From positions 62,001 through 126,000 of the IMG/VR virus record IMGVR_UViG_3300025405_000011: 64,000 nt of DNA. One strand, 5' to 3'. The stretch is from a virus. Below, piece after piece: positions 9,102-19,204 of the stretch. The translations under genes and the position numbers were made by a program. Position 1 is the stretch's first letter. Every line of letters begins with the position of its first letter. Under the pieces are notes generated by a model. The model was not told the DNA's origin and did no database searches. It saw nothing but the letters and a program-made list of their open reading frames with translations.

Positions 9102-11894
9102 TTAGACTCCGTTTGTTGCTGTACTTAAATATCGAATTATAACTATGCCTTGGTAACCGGCTCCACCAGTATTACCACCACCAGAACTACCGGTAGTTCC
9201 ACCACCGCCACCACTGCCGTAATAAGTGGCACTAGCACCTCCCGCCGAACCAATATACCCACCTCTACCACCACCACCAGTGCCACCAATACCGTTAACA
9301 TACCCGCCACCACCACCGCCACCAGCGACTATTCCTAGAGAGAGTGTATTAGTATAGTACCAGCTTTGAAAAGCATTGGTTCCGGTCCCACCATCACCAC
9401 CTTGAACATTGGCATTATAACCATTGGAAGAGTTAGTGTCAATTCCAACAGTTCCAACTGCACCAGTTCCACCACCACCTCCACCAGCAGGACCTAGGTT
9501 TGCTCCACCATGTTGACCATAAAAAGCGGTATAGCCTTGTGTAGAGCCCGGTTGATTGGCATTACCGCCGGTATCAGCACTAGAGCTATAGGCCACTACT
9601 CCACCACCACCTCCACCACAGCCACCATCATTACCACTCTGTCCAGCGGGAGCACCACCACCACCAGCTTGACCATAGACAGTAATTCCAGTGTTGATTT
9701 CAACAAAACTAGAGCTACTACCAGTGGCACCAGGGGTACCTGCTCCAGAACCACTTGATGCAGGTTGACCACCAGTAGTGCCACTACCTACAACAATATA
9801 GAAATTACCAGTATTTAGTATATATTTTTTATAACCAATTCCACCGGCTCCACCGCCACCACCACCACGACCACTAGCTGTAACAGTTCCACTAGTACCG
9901 GGACGATAACCGGCTCCTCCTCCACCGCCTGGACCCACTACCAGCACTTCTGCAAGTAATGAATTACCACTAAGACTAAAATTACTACTAACACTACCGA
10001 CTGTAAATACTCGATAGATGTAGCCGTCTCCAGGATTAACAATAGTTCCACCACTAGGCACTGGAAATACTCCAGTGACACTAAAGTTATAGCTAGTGGC
10101 ATAAGTGAGCGAGTTTCCAGCACTATCGGTCACTTTAAAGGATATATTATTGGCACTAATTGTACTGGTTCCTGTATTGGCAGCAGTTCCAGTTAGTGCA
10201 CCTGAACTATTAAGCCCCAGTCCCAGTGTACTTAGAGCAACTCCCCCACCGTCTACTTCAGCCCAAGTGTAACCGGAACCTGTACCACCTGTAGCACTAA
10301 AGCTACCACTAGCAGCATCACCATTGTTATAAGAGGTCTTTATAGAGTTTGGAGTAATTACCAGTGCTGGGTAACCGCTTACAGTTACTGTAGTTACCAC
10401 AGATGCTGCATAATTACCGTAGATATCAGTTGCTGTAAAGTATACACCAGTGGCAGTTTTACTACTAGTTGTTGTATTGGTAGCTGTTCCACTAATGGTT
10501 AGAGTCGAGTATGGACTACTGCCAGCACTAAGGGTTAATCCCAGTGTACTAAGAGCAACTCCCCCAGTGTCTCCTTCAGCCCAAACATATGGAGATTGAC
10601 CACCCGTAACACTAAAGCTACCGTTACCGGGATTACCATTACCATAACTACTGGACATACTTCCGGTAACTGACATTGCAGTTAAACTTGTTACACTAAA
10701 ACTAATGGCACTAGAGAGGGCTGTCTGACCCAATCCGTCGGTTACACTAAAAGTTGTAGTATTACTTACACTACTGGTTGTATTGTTGGTTGCAGTTCCA
10801 GTTAATGCACCTGTACTGGTACTAAAACTTAGTCCCATATTGGTTAGACTAGTGCCAGTAGAACTATAGATTGCATAAGTATAAGTACCGGTACCGCCTG
10901 CTCCAGCTACACTGCCATTATATGCAGTCTGTCTGGTTAGTGCAGTAGTACCGAGATTGTTAGTGAGTGTCACTCCCGGGTAGGCTTTGAAAGTTACAGT
11001 GCTACTGGTTGCAGTATTGTTGGTTGTAGTGTCAGTTACTGTAAAGGTTACCGGATAGCTAGTGATAGTGGCTGGAGCAGTGACTGTACCAGAAAAAGTA
11101 CCACTAGAGGTAAGACTAATTCCACTAGGCAGAGTGCCACTGACAGTATAGGTGTAGTTGCCACTACCACCACTTGCAGTAACTCTACCGGTCATACTAC
11201 TGCCACTTATTAAGGTAGTATTAGCAGTGACATTTACTGCACTAGTATTGATGGATAGAATTGTTGGAGAGACTGTAAAGGTAACAGGGCTACTGTTACT
11301 AGTGGCTGCAGTAGTATTGTCAGTGACTCTAAAAGTTGCTGTAGAAGTAACGGGTACATATGATTGAGTCACTGTACCAGTAATGGCTCCTGTACTAGAA
11401 CCGAGATTCATACCGGTAGGCAGTGTACCACTAACTATAGTATAGGTATAGCTATTACTACCACCAGTTGCTGTAAGAGTTCCAGCACTAGTAGTTCCAC
11501 TGGTAAGAGTGGTAACTAGACTACTGGTACTAATAGTCAATTGAGCGGCAACATTGAAAGTAACTGGAGTACTAGTTGCACTCTGGTGAGTACTACTATC
11601 GGTTACTCCAAAAGTAACAGTAAAACTAGTGGGACTGCCACTGGCAATTACTACCCCACTAATAACTCCGGTACTACTATTTATAGTCAATCCATTGGGT
11701 AGACTACCGGTAGCAACACCATAGATGTAGGGTCCAGCTCCACCGGTTACTGAAACTTGCCCTCCACTGGTACTGCCACCGTATAGAGTGGTAGTGAACC
11801 CGGTAGCATTGACTACAAGTTTGGCATAGTGCTTTCCTGTATTTAGACCAAACCCTCTTGCGGAGTCAGCTCCAAAGCTACCCAGTAATGGCAT
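9102..11894 (-). CDS. Tail fibre/adhesin with Ig-like repeats and polyglycine C-terminal domain
   Basis: The chosen start is the ATG at 11894, directly after the stop of the upstream fibre gene; the longer frame would need a TTG inside that gene. The product is about 930 residues. Residues about 45-610 contain repeats of the putative-Ig type (GGxGxYxYxVxSGxLPxGLxLxSxxGxIxG). Residues about 615-930 are glycine-rich, with several GGGGG blocks and a final YQGIVIIRYL motif. Polyglycine C-termini of this kind occur in receptor-binding adhesins of large phages such as the gp38 adhesin of T-even-like phages. Receptor binding is therefore the likely role. Confidence 0.75.
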   Translation of the reverse strand: MPLLGSFGADSARGFGLNTGKHYAKLVVNATGFTTTLYGGSTSGGQVSVTGGAGPYIYGVATGSLPNGLTINSSTGVISGVVIASGSPTSFTVTFGVTDSSTHQSATSTPVTFNVAAQLTISTSSLVTTLTSGTTSAGTLTATGGSNSYTYTIVSGTLPTGMNLGSSTGAITGTVTQSYVPVTSTATFRVTDNTTAATSNSSPVTFTVSPTILSINTSAVNVTANTTLISGSSMTGRVTASGGSGNYTYTVSGTLPSGISLTSSGTFSGTVTAPATITSYPVTFTVTDTTTNNTATSSTVTFKAYPGVTLTNNLGTTALTRQTAYNGSVAGAGGTGTYTYAIYSSTGTSLTNMGLSFSTSTGALTGTATNNTTSSVSNTTTFSVTDGLGQTALSSAISFSVTSLTAMSVTGSMSSSYGNGNPGNGSFSVTGGQSPYVWAEGDTGGVALSTLGLTLSAGSSPYSTLTISGTATNTTTSSKTATGVYFTATDIYGNYAASVVTTVTVSGYPALVITPNSIKTSYNNGDAASGSFSATGGTGSGYTWAEVDGGGVALSTLGLGLNSSGALTGTAANTGTSTISANNISFKVTDSAGNSLTYATSYNFSVTGVFPVPSGGTIVNPGDGYIYRVFTVGSVSSNFSLSGNSLLAEVLVVGPGGGGGAGYRPGTSGTVTASGRGGGGGGAGGIGYKKYILNTGNFYIVVGSGTTGGQPASSGSGAGTPGATGSSSSFVEINTGITVYGQAGGGGAPAGQSGNDGGCGGGGGGVVAYSSSADTGGNANQPGSTQGYTAFYGQHGGANLGPAGGGGGGTGAVGTVGIDTNSSNGYNANVQGGDGGTGTNAFQSWYYTNTLSLGIVAGGGGGGGYVNGIGGTGGGGRGGYIGSAGGASATYYGSGGGGGTTGSSGGGNTGGAGYQGIVIIRYLSTATNGV

Positions 11895-11895
11895 A

Positions 11896-12699
11896 TTAGT
11901 ATGCAGTCCACGCAGCAAAGACTCTAACAGTTGAAGTACTATCCTTAGTAACTGTTATAGTATAAGTATCATATCCACTACTACTACCATAAGTTGGAGC
12001 AGCTCCTCCACCACCCCAATAGACTGTAGCAACTCCACCATCTACAGTTACTGTTCCACAATAGCCATTATTGACAGCAGTTGCTACTACAGTAGTTATA
12101 GACTGATTGGTCTGTAGATAGTTAATAAGACTTCCGGTACTGGCAGTAACATTAATAGTAAATCCCGTTACTGTAGTGGCTCCTGTAAACAAGTGTACAC
12201 TAGTGCTATCAGCATTGATTGATACCGAGTTTCCGATTGTACTAGCATGAGTAGTAAAGTTTTCTACCGGACTAGTGAGAGTTAAATTGTTGGTCCAATA
12301 AGGAAAACTAGCACCACTTGCAGTAGACATTAATAGTTGTCCACTTGCACTAGGGGTAGGAAAGTCTCCATTGACCATTCCACTCTGTACTGTAAAGTCA
12401 CTGGCCAGTAGACCCGAAACCCATGGAACAGAAGTTGCACTAGTAATACCACTAGTGGTCTCTTGTGCACGAGTAACTGAAGCAATTCCTACACTACCAC
12501 TACTAGTGATACTATTAACATAAACAATTTCTGGGTTTAGTACAGAACCTAGGTAACCTGGAGCCAAAATAATTGGTAAATAGGTACCACTAGGGACTGT
12601 AATTCCATAGAAACCTGAACTAGTAATGGTAGTATCACTACTACTTATACCACTTGCAGTAAGTCCATAAAGAAAGTTTTTGCGAAATCTAGTGGTCAT
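11896..12699 (-). CDS. Tail fibre or baseplate-attached structural protein
   Basis: The 267-residue protein begins with a basic segment (MTTRFRKNFLYGL). Beta-rich Thr/Ser/Gly sequence typical of fibre N-terminal anchoring regions follows (GITVPSGTYLPIILAPG, EIVYVNSITSSGSVGIASVTRAQE). The C-terminal 100 residues look like a compact beta-sandwich ending in DSTSTVRVFAAWTAY. It lies between the NlpC/P60-like gene and the polyglycine fibre. A fibre-attachment role is plausible, and no enzyme motif is seen. Confidence 0.6.
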   Translation of the reverse strand: MTTRFRKNFLYGLTASGISSSDTTITSSGFYGITVPSGTYLPIILAPGYLGSVLNPEIVYVNSITSSGSVGIASVTRAQETTSGITSATSVPWVSGLLASDFTVQSGMVNGDFPTPSASGQLLMSTASGASFPYWTNNLTLTSPVENFTTHASTIGNSVSINADSTSVHLFTGATTVTGFTINVTASTGSLINYLQTNQSITTVVATAVNNGYCGTVTVDGGVATVYWGGGGAAPTYGSSSGYDTYTITVTKDSTSTVRVFAAWTAY

Positions 12700-12705
12700 T
12701 TAATC

Positions 12706-13197
12706 CTACTTAGTGGGTGGTGTGTGACTCGAATTTGCATTAATTGCATTAGTATTAAAACGTAGATAAGTTTGTGGTTTTCGTCCATCTTGATTAACAT
12801 GGCAGTAGCTGGGGTCACCCTGCTGACCCATTGAAATAGTCAAGGGATTAGAAGCATTAGCACCAGTTACATCTACAATTAGAGCAGTATGCCAACCGGT
12901 ACCGGGTCCGTAGACAATTACATCTCCGGGTTGTACGTCTTTAAGAGCAATCTTTTGCCCATGAGCAAGAAGTGTACCAGTATAGCCCGTGTGATTGTAG
13001 CTTTGACCGTTAGGGTCAGGAGCTCCAGCCCAGTTGTAGCAAAGAGTTACAAAGGCCGAGCAATCGGAGACAACTGGTAGTTTACCAGCATGTCCAATTC
13101 CAGACATACGCTGAGGACCTTCTGAATAAGTAAATTTTGCATGATTAGTAGCAGCCCACTTGGCCCAAGCTACAATAACAGAACGAACATCTGACAT
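12706..13197 (-). CDS. NlpC/P60-like peptidoglycan hydrolase
   Basis: The 163-residue protein has the NlpC/P60 arrangement: catalytic Cys46 in VSDCSAFVTL, QPGDVIVY at 89-96 and catalytic His103 in GWHTALIVDV. A third polar residue is likely further on. Family members cleave bonds in peptidoglycan stem peptides. The gene sits among fibre and tail genes and not with the holin-like genes, so it may be a tail-associated enzyme that opens the wall during entry. It has no signal peptide. A cell-lysis role is the alternative. Confidence 0.8.
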   Translation of the reverse strand: MSDVRSVIVAWAKWAATNHAKFTYSEGPQRMSGIGHAGKLPVVSDCSAFVTLCYNWAGAPDPNGQSYNHTGYTGTLLAHGQKIALKDVQPGDVIVYGPGTGWHTALIVDVTGANASNPLTISMGQQGDPSYCHVNQDGRKPQTYLRFNTNAINANSSHTPPTK

Positions 13198-13255
13198 AAT
13201 TCTCCTTATGGACTCGTATAACTCTTATGTGAAAACAAGAGTCTAGTACATTCTA

Positions 13256-16200
13256 TTAACTAGTAGGTTCTGTGTGACTATTAGAATTTCCATTACCAGA
13301 AGAGTAGTTACCGGTAGTGTTATTGGGTTGTTGTTCAGCATAGTCAGCGACTCTGTTTTGGGTAAAGGTATTGACATCTGTATTTTCAACTAGTCTAACA
13401 TTCATTAGTCTCTTGACATTAAATCGTATTAGACTAGTGGCAGTGGCAATAGCTTGTCTAATTGCAGTTCTACGTCTACTAGTGCCAATCTGATAACTAA
13501 CTGTTACACTAGCACCACGATATTTACCCTTAGCCTTGGTAACAGTAGCACTAACCACTTGTGCTGCTTGAGCAGTCTTGTGTTTACCCTTACCTCTAAA
13601 GGCACGACCCAAGAATACAGCTACAGGACGAACACTCCAGTAAATTCCACGGGTAAAAGCTCCAAGCATTACTACTGGAATTCTAACTGTAGTTCTTAAT
13701 GCTTTATTGGAACGCACTAGAGAGAATGAAGTAGAAAATACAAGCTTGAGTCTATTAAAGATCTTGCTATTGGTTACTAGAGCCATAGAGTTTGCAATAG
13801 CGGTCTTGGGTCTATTTATAGTCTTAGTTCCAAAGGCAATATTGATTAGATTTATTACCGAGCTTCTAAAACTATTGACTATCTTAAGTGAACGACCCAC
13901 ATTAACTCCTAATGCACGAGCCAAACGCAGATGAGTGGCTGTTCTAGATACCGTAGCTAGACCAAAGAAACGAGCTGTAGCCCATCGATAGAGTGCAGTA
14001 ATAGGGCCCTGTACACTAGACTGTATTACTAGTGCACTAGCTCTACGGAAACTGACTACAGTTCTACTAGCTATGGCTCTATTTACTACACTTGCACTAG
14101 ATCTACGAATTGCTCTTACTAGTCGAGTATTACTGGTCAATTGTATTCCAGTGGCAATTGAATGTCTAAGCTTACGAGCAAAGTTAGTGGTCTGTACTAT
14201 AGAGAACGATACTACTGTACTGTTTCTAAACTTAACAGCATACTTGACTGTAGTTATTGCAAGTGAACTAGTAGCAATAGAGTATCTAAGTTTATTGGCT
14301 TTTTTAGTTGTAGAAATTAACTCTACAAAAGTGGCTCGAGCGTATCTATAGAGTCTGGTAAATGGAATTTCATAACCAGCAAGCAGTGTTTGTTGAGCAA
14401 CTGAACTTCGTATCTTAGTTGCAAATTTATTACTAGATACTAAACCAAATACTCTAGCCTGGGCATATTTAAAGAAACGTCCAATGGGATTGTCACTAGC
14501 TAACGATACTACCGTAGCAATAGCATAACGTAATTTATTGGCAGTCTTGTTATTGTTGGCCAAGTTGACTAGTGTAGCTCGAGCATAACGAAATAGACGA
14601 GCAAAAGGAATCTCTGGACTAGCAAGTAGTAGTGTTGTTACTCTACTGTAGCGAACTTTTTGAGCAAATTTATTGTTAAGTACTAGATTGAATAATGAAA
14701 CTATAGAGTGTTTAAGTTTATTGGCAATCTTGATGTTACTGGACAGAGATATAAAAGTAATTCGAGCGTAACGAAGCAATCTATCAAATCTAAAATCCCC
14801 AGCTCTCTGTACCACAGTAGCTATAGCATAACGTAGTTTACGAGCGGTATTAGTAGAAGTAACTAGACTAACTAAGCTGGCTTGAGCAAATCTAAATAGA
14901 CGAGTAAATGGTATTTCAGGACTGGCCAACCAAATTTGTAAGACTGTACTGTATCTAAGTTTTCGAGCAGTATTGGTAGTGGCTATAGAATTGATAATAT
15001 TGACTACTGAGTGTCTAAACTTGTTTGCTGTTTTATTCAAAGAGGCCAATGGAGTAAGAGCGGCTGTTCCTATTCGCAAGAATACTCCACGTTTACTGAC
15101 ACTAACTAGAGCAAATGCTCGAGCGGTAGCCCATCGGTATAGAGCAGTAATAGGGCCCTGTCGAGTGAGTGAGATTACAGTAGCTAGTGCTCTACGTAAG
15201 TATACACCAGTACGAGTTACTTGTACGGTATTAATAACTGTACCTATACCCCTACGAACATACCGTCCAACTCTACTGGTCACTACAAAGCTAGTAGCAA
15301 TAGCAGTTGCTCTACGAACTTTGTTGGCTACTCTAGAACTACTAACTAACTGTATAGTAGAAGCAATAGCATAAGTAAAGAAGTGCCCAACTCTTACACA
15401 TCTAGTAAGAGATATTTGTACTACTGCACTAGATCGAATCTTTCGAGCAAACTTAGAACTAGCTATAGTTGTAATAGATAGTGCACTAGAGAATCTAAAG
15501 CTAACAGTTCTACGAGTAGTAGAAGCAAGATATATAGCAGTTACTCTAGCACGACGAAGCAAACGGGTAAACGGTATTTCAGGACTAGCCAAAAATACTT
15601 GTATGATATTACTGTAGCGAAGTTTTTGAGCAAACTTATTATTACTTGTTAGAGATATAAAGGTGGCTCGAGCATATCTAAATAGTTTTGTAAACGGTAT
15701 TTCTGGACTAGCTAGCAATGTCTGTATTACTATACTAGAACGAATTTTTTGTGCATATTTATTATTGTTTACTAGACCAATTGCTAGTGCACGAGCATAA
15801 CGGAATAATCTATCAAATGGTTTTTCTGGAGAAACAAGCCAAACTTGTACTATATTGCTATAGCGTAGTTTATTAGCATACTTACTGTTAGTACTTAAAA
15901 CAATGAAAGTTGCTCTAGCACGACGAAACAGTCTAGTAAATGGCACTTCAGGACTAGCAAGCCAAGTTTGAATTACTGTACCGTAACGAAGTTTTTGAGC
16001 ATAGTTGTTAGTAACTATAGAGTTAATATAGTTTACTACTGAGTATCTAAGCTTGTAAGCAAAATTGGTTGAAGCTACTGATAGTATATTGGTAATCGTA
16101 GAAAAACGAGAGTGAGTAGCAGTACGAGTAGTTGTTACTAGAGCAAATACTCGAGCGGTAGCACGTCGATAGAGTGCAGTAATAGGACCTTGTCGAGTGA

Positions 16201-18568
16201 GATTGACTACAGTAGACAATGCTCTACGAATATGAGTGGCTGTTCTTGTAGAAGAGACAAGACCAATAGTAGTAGCAATACTTCTACGAACATTTCTAGA
16301 CAGTTTACTATTACTAGCGAGATTTATAGCATTAGCAAGAGCATAACGCATCTTGGCTTTAATATTAAATATCTGAACTAGTGGTACTTGTACTACTGTA
16401 CTATATCTAAGTTTACGAGCATATTTGATATTGTTTATGACTGGAGTAAGTAGTGCTAGAGCAAAACGGAAGAAATGATCTAGCTTAAATTCTCCAGCTC
16501 TCTGTACAGTTGTAACTAGTGCATTACGAACTTTATTGGCTGTTCTACTGTTATTGGCTAGAGATACAAAGGTAGCTCGAGCAAAACGAAGCAATCGAGC
16601 GAATGGAATTTCTGGACTAGCCAATAGTGTTTGAGCTACTGTACTGTATCTAAATTTAACAGCACGATTGGTAGTTTTAATTAAACTCACTGCCAATGCA
16701 ATTGCATATTTAATATAGTGCTCTATACCGTTTGATGTACGAATCATAGAGATGTTTATTGAACGAGAATATCTAAGTAACCGAGTGTATCTCTGTACTG
16801 TAATAGAAGCAATAGTGCTGACTAGAGAACTACGAACAAATACTCCACGCTTACTAGTAGAGACTAATGCAAATGCTCTTGCAGTAGCTCTTCTAAAGAA
16901 TTGACCAATTGGTCCCTCAACAGTAAGACTAACAGTAACTGCTATGGCCCTACGCAAGAGAGTGGTAATACGAGTACTAGAAACTAATGAAATCATAGTA
17001 GAGACAGACTCTCTAAAATGTATGGTTCTCCTAGTGCTATTGACTAGTTGTACAGCAGTAGCAAGAGCATAACGTAGCTTAGTTCTAGTACTAGATATCT
17101 GTATTAGTGATGTTTGTATTACTGTACTGTATCTAAGTTTTCGAGCGAACTTATTGTTACTCGTTAGAGATGTAAAAGTGGCTTGAGCATAACGAAATAG
17201 TCTAGTAAATGGAATTTCTGGGCTGGCAAGTGATGTTTGTATTACGGTACTAAAACGAATCTTTCGAGTAAACTTAGAACTATTAGCTAACTGAATAAAG
17301 GTAGCTCGAGCAAATCTAAACAATCGAGCAAATGGTACTTCAGGACTGGCCAGTAATATTTGTGTTACACTACTATACCTAAGCTTACGTGTATACTTAC
17401 TAGCAACAATTAGAGATATAAAAGTAGCTCGAGCAAATCTAAATAGACGAGTGAAAGGAATCTCTGGACTAGCAAGAAATACTTGTACTATATTTGAGCT
17501 TCGTATTTTAGTTGCAAATTTATTATTATTAGACAAATTAATTAATACAACTCGAGCATAACGAAACAATCGAGCAAACGGGACTTCAGGAGCAGCAAGT
17601 GATACTTGTACTGCATTTGAATTTCGTAATTTATGTGCAAATTTACTAGTGGTTACTAGTCCAAATATTCTAGTAGTAGCATATTTAAAGAAATGTCCAA
17701 CTGGACTATCACTAGCTGACTGTATTGTAGTGACTAGTGAATATCTCAGTTTATTGGCAGACTTAGTATTGTTAGTTAGACTAATTAATGTAGCTCGAGC
17801 GTAACGAAATAATCTTGCAAAAGGAATCTCAGGTGCAGCAAGAGATGTCTGTACAGCTCTAGCAATTCGAAACAGTACAGTTCTTCTAGTAAGAGAAACT
17901 AGAGAAGTTAACTGTACACTAGCATATTTAAAGAAACGTCCAACGGGACTGTCTAGTGCCCTATTGACAACGGTGACAGTGGCGTATCTAGGTTTGTAGG
18001 CTCGTTTAGAAACAGCAACCGTAAAGATACTAATGGCTCTAGAGGTTCGTGTAAACACTCCTCTACGGGTTGTAGAAACTAATGCAAATGTTCGAGCGGT
18101 AACACGTTTAAATAGCTCGTCAATACGACCCTGTCGTATCAATGATACAGATGCTACCGTAGAGTGACGTATCTTGTCTGCAACAAATCTTGCAGCAATA
18201 GCCGAGACTTGTACAGCTACAGCAAGTTTGAATCTAATATTGTATTTTTGTACAGAAATATAGTTGGTCGAAAGAGCTCTACTGCTCTTGTTTCTGGTAA
18301 AAGTTCTATTGTTCTCTACAAATAGTGTAGCTAGTGCTATAGAATTTTTTAGATAGTGTATAAATGGCGATAATGGCCATTGACCTTTTCTATAGCCCAA
18401 CTCGTAGGCATTGGTATTGGGGCTATAGTAGGCTCTAGTAAAAGAGTGTGGACGACTATTGTACGGTGGGTAAACTGGACTAGCACCACCACGGTAACCT
18501 TCAATAACATTGGCAGAGGGAGAGTGATAGCCCTTCTGAATATTATTCTTGGGAACTTTAACGGCCAT
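13256..18568 (-). CDS. Giant basic tandem-repeat protein, unknown (candidate fibre)
   Basis: The 1770-residue protein consists of roughly 80 tandem repeats of about 20-21 residues from residue 90 to 1700. The loose consensus is (F/L)R(Y/R/F)(A/S)xAxxxxLxxxxxxxxK. Two spacer types recur: TSNNKFARK and SPEIPFTRL. Arg, Lys, Tyr, Ser and Val dominate and acidic residues are rare, so the protein is strongly basic. No signal peptide or enzyme motif is seen. The C-terminus is Asn/Ser/Gly-rich. Its place between the NlpC/P60-like gene and other fibre genes suggests a virion component, perhaps a solenoid. I do not recognise this family. Confidence 0.7.
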   Translation of the reverse strand: MAVKVPKNNIQKGYHSPSANVIEGYRGGASPVYPPYNSRPHSFTRAYYSPNTNAYELGYRKGQWPLSPFIHYLKNSIALATLFVENNRTFTRNKSSRALSTNYISVQKYNIRFKLAVAVQVSAIAARFVADKIRHSTVASVSLIRQGRIDELFKRVTARTFALVSTTRRGVFTRTSRAISIFTVAVSKRAYKPRYATVTVVNRALDSPVGRFFKYASVQLTSLVSLTRRTVLFRIARAVQTSLAAPEIPFARLFRYARATLISLTNNTKSANKLRYSLVTTIQSASDSPVGHFFKYATTRIFGLVTTSKFAHKLRNSNAVQVSLAAPEVPFARLFRYARVVLINLSNNNKFATKIRSSNIVQVFLASPEIPFTRLFRFARATFISLIVASKYTRKLRYSSVTQILLASPEVPFARLFRFARATFIQLANSSKFTRKIRFSTVIQTSLASPEIPFTRLFRYAQATFTSLTSNNKFARKLRYSTVIQTSLIQISSTRTKLRYALATAVQLVNSTRRTIHFRESVSTMISLVSSTRITTLLRRAIAVTVSLTVEGPIGQFFRRATARAFALVSTSKRGVFVRSSLVSTIASITVQRYTRLLRYSRSINISMIRTSNGIEHYIKYAIALAVSLIKTTNRAVKFRYSTVAQTLLASPEIPFARLLRFARATFVSLANNSRTANKVRNALVTTVQRAGEFKLDHFFRFALALLTPVINNIKYARKLRYSTVVQVPLVQIFNIKAKMRYALANAINLASNSKLSRNVRRSIATTIGLVSSTRTATHIRRALSTVVNLTRQGPITALYRRATARVFALVTTTRTATHSRFSTITNILSVASTNFAYKLRYSVVNYINSIVTNNYAQKLRYGTVIQTWLASPEVPFTRLFRRARATFIVLSTNSKYANKLRYSNIVQVWLVSPEKPFDRLFRYARALAIGLVNNNKYAQKIRSSIVIQTLLASPEIPFTKLFRYARATFISLTSNNKFAQKLRYSNIIQVFLASPEIPFTRLLRRARVTAIYLASTTRRTVSFRFSSALSITTIASSKFARKIRSSAVVQISLTRCVRVGHFFTYAIASTIQLVSSSRVANKVRRATAIATSFVVTSRVGRYVRRGIGTVINTVQVTRTGVYLRRALATVISLTRQGPITALYRWATARAFALVSVSKRGVFLRIGTAALTPLASLNKTANKFRHSVVNIINSIATTNTARKLRYSTVLQIWLASPEIPFTRLFRFAQASLVSLVTSTNTARKLRYAIATVVQRAGDFRFDRLLRYARITFISLSSNIKIANKLKHSIVSLFNLVLNNKFAQKVRYSRVTTLLLASPEIPFARLFRYARATLVNLANNNKTANKLRYAIATVVSLASDNPIGRFFKYAQARVFGLVSSNKFATKIRSSVAQQTLLAGYEIPFTRLYRYARATFVELISTTKKANKLRYSIATSSLAITTVKYAVKFRNSTVVSFSIVQTTNFARKLRHSIATGIQLTSNTRLVRAIRRSSASVVNRAIASRTVVSFRRASALVIQSSVQGPITALYRWATARFFGLATVSRTATHLRLARALGVNVGRSLKIVNSFRSSVINLINIAFGTKTINRPKTAIANSMALVTNSKIFNRLKLVFSTSFSLVRSNKALRTTVRIPVVMLGAFTRGIYWSVRPVAVFLGRAFRGKGKHKTAQAAQVVSATVTKAKGKYRGASVTVSYQIGTSRRRTAIRQAIATATSLIRFNVKRLMNVRLVENTDVNTFTQNRVADYAEQQPNNTTGNYSSGNGNSNSHTEPTS

Positions 18569-18580
18569 TGTTTACTTTCA

Positions 18581-18943
18581 CTAGACTTCTAAGGCCGACC
18601 ACTTTCCCAGTGGACAAAAAGCCTCAGCTAATTTAACTTTTGCAGTCATAATACAACCACATTCTTTGCATTGCATAAGTTTCTTACGAAGTCGAGGACA
18701 GTCCTTACAGATGTCTAGTCGTTGTTCTTGTATCTCTTCTGGGACTCGTTCTTTGTTAGGATTAAGTAAGTCCCAAGGACGAACCTGTCTTGGTTTTTCT
18801 TGTTCCTGCTCTTCTAATAAAGCATAAAAAGGTTCTGGGCTTTTTGTAGATATGGGTATTTCTTTAACTTCATTGTGTATTTCTAGAAATTTTCTTTCTT
18901 TTTCTAGATATAGATCCCAAGGTCTTGGACTCTGATCAGACAT
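18581..18943 (-). CDS. Small zinc-ribbon protein with CPLGKW C-terminus
   Basis: I chose the ATG at 18943, two bases after the upstream stop; an upstream in-frame TTG would add 20 residues. The 120-residue product has an acidic, Trp-Asp-Leu-containing N-terminal half (RPWDLYLEKE, RPWDLLNPNKE). Its C-terminal zinc-binding region has the pattern CKDCPRL - QCKECGCIM - FCPLGKW. This C-terminal pattern is widespread in phage structural regions, where its function is unknown. The paired PWDL motifs may be docking sites. Confidence 0.7.
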   Translation of the reverse strand: MSDQSPRPWDLYLEKERKFLEIHNEVKEIPISTKSPEPFYALLEEQEQEKPRQVRPWDLLNPNKERVPEEIQEQRLDICKDCPRLRKKLMQCKECGCIMTAKVKLAEAFCPLGKWSALEV

Positions 18944-18945
18944 TT

Positions 18946-19170
18946 CTAGCCTATCGTGTCGTTTACTGGAGCTTGAAAACCTGAGTCTTTGGAGTAAGTC
19001 CAACCGATACTTATTTCTCCCACTAGTGCTGGTTCAACAGCAACAATAACTGGGTTACTGGTTAGTAATGCAGCAAAACGCTCTTGCGTAGTCATTACTT
19101 CTTGAACTTGTCCGTCTATAACAAAGGCAACGGTTTCAGTCATACTGGGTACTGCTGGATTATCAGACAT
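18946..19170 (-). CDS. Small phage protein, unknown
   Basis: The 74-residue protein has an AFVIDGQVQEVMTTQERFAALLTSNP region followed by VEPALVGEISIGWTYSKDSGFQAP. The IGWTYxxxxFxAP ending recurs in small proteins next to tail-fibre genes in many phages. It is preceded by a good ribosome binding site (AGGAGAC). Its position between the Cys-rich fibre-like gene and the zinc-ribbon gene suggests a tail-fibre accessory or assembly function. Confidence 0.65.
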   Translation of the reverse strand: MSDNPAVPSMTETVAFVIDGQVQEVMTTQERFAALLTSNPVIVAVEPALVGEISIGWTYSKDSGFQAPVNDTIG

Positions 19171-19204
19171 TTTGTCTCCTGTTAGTAGTTAGTACCATTA
19201 TATA

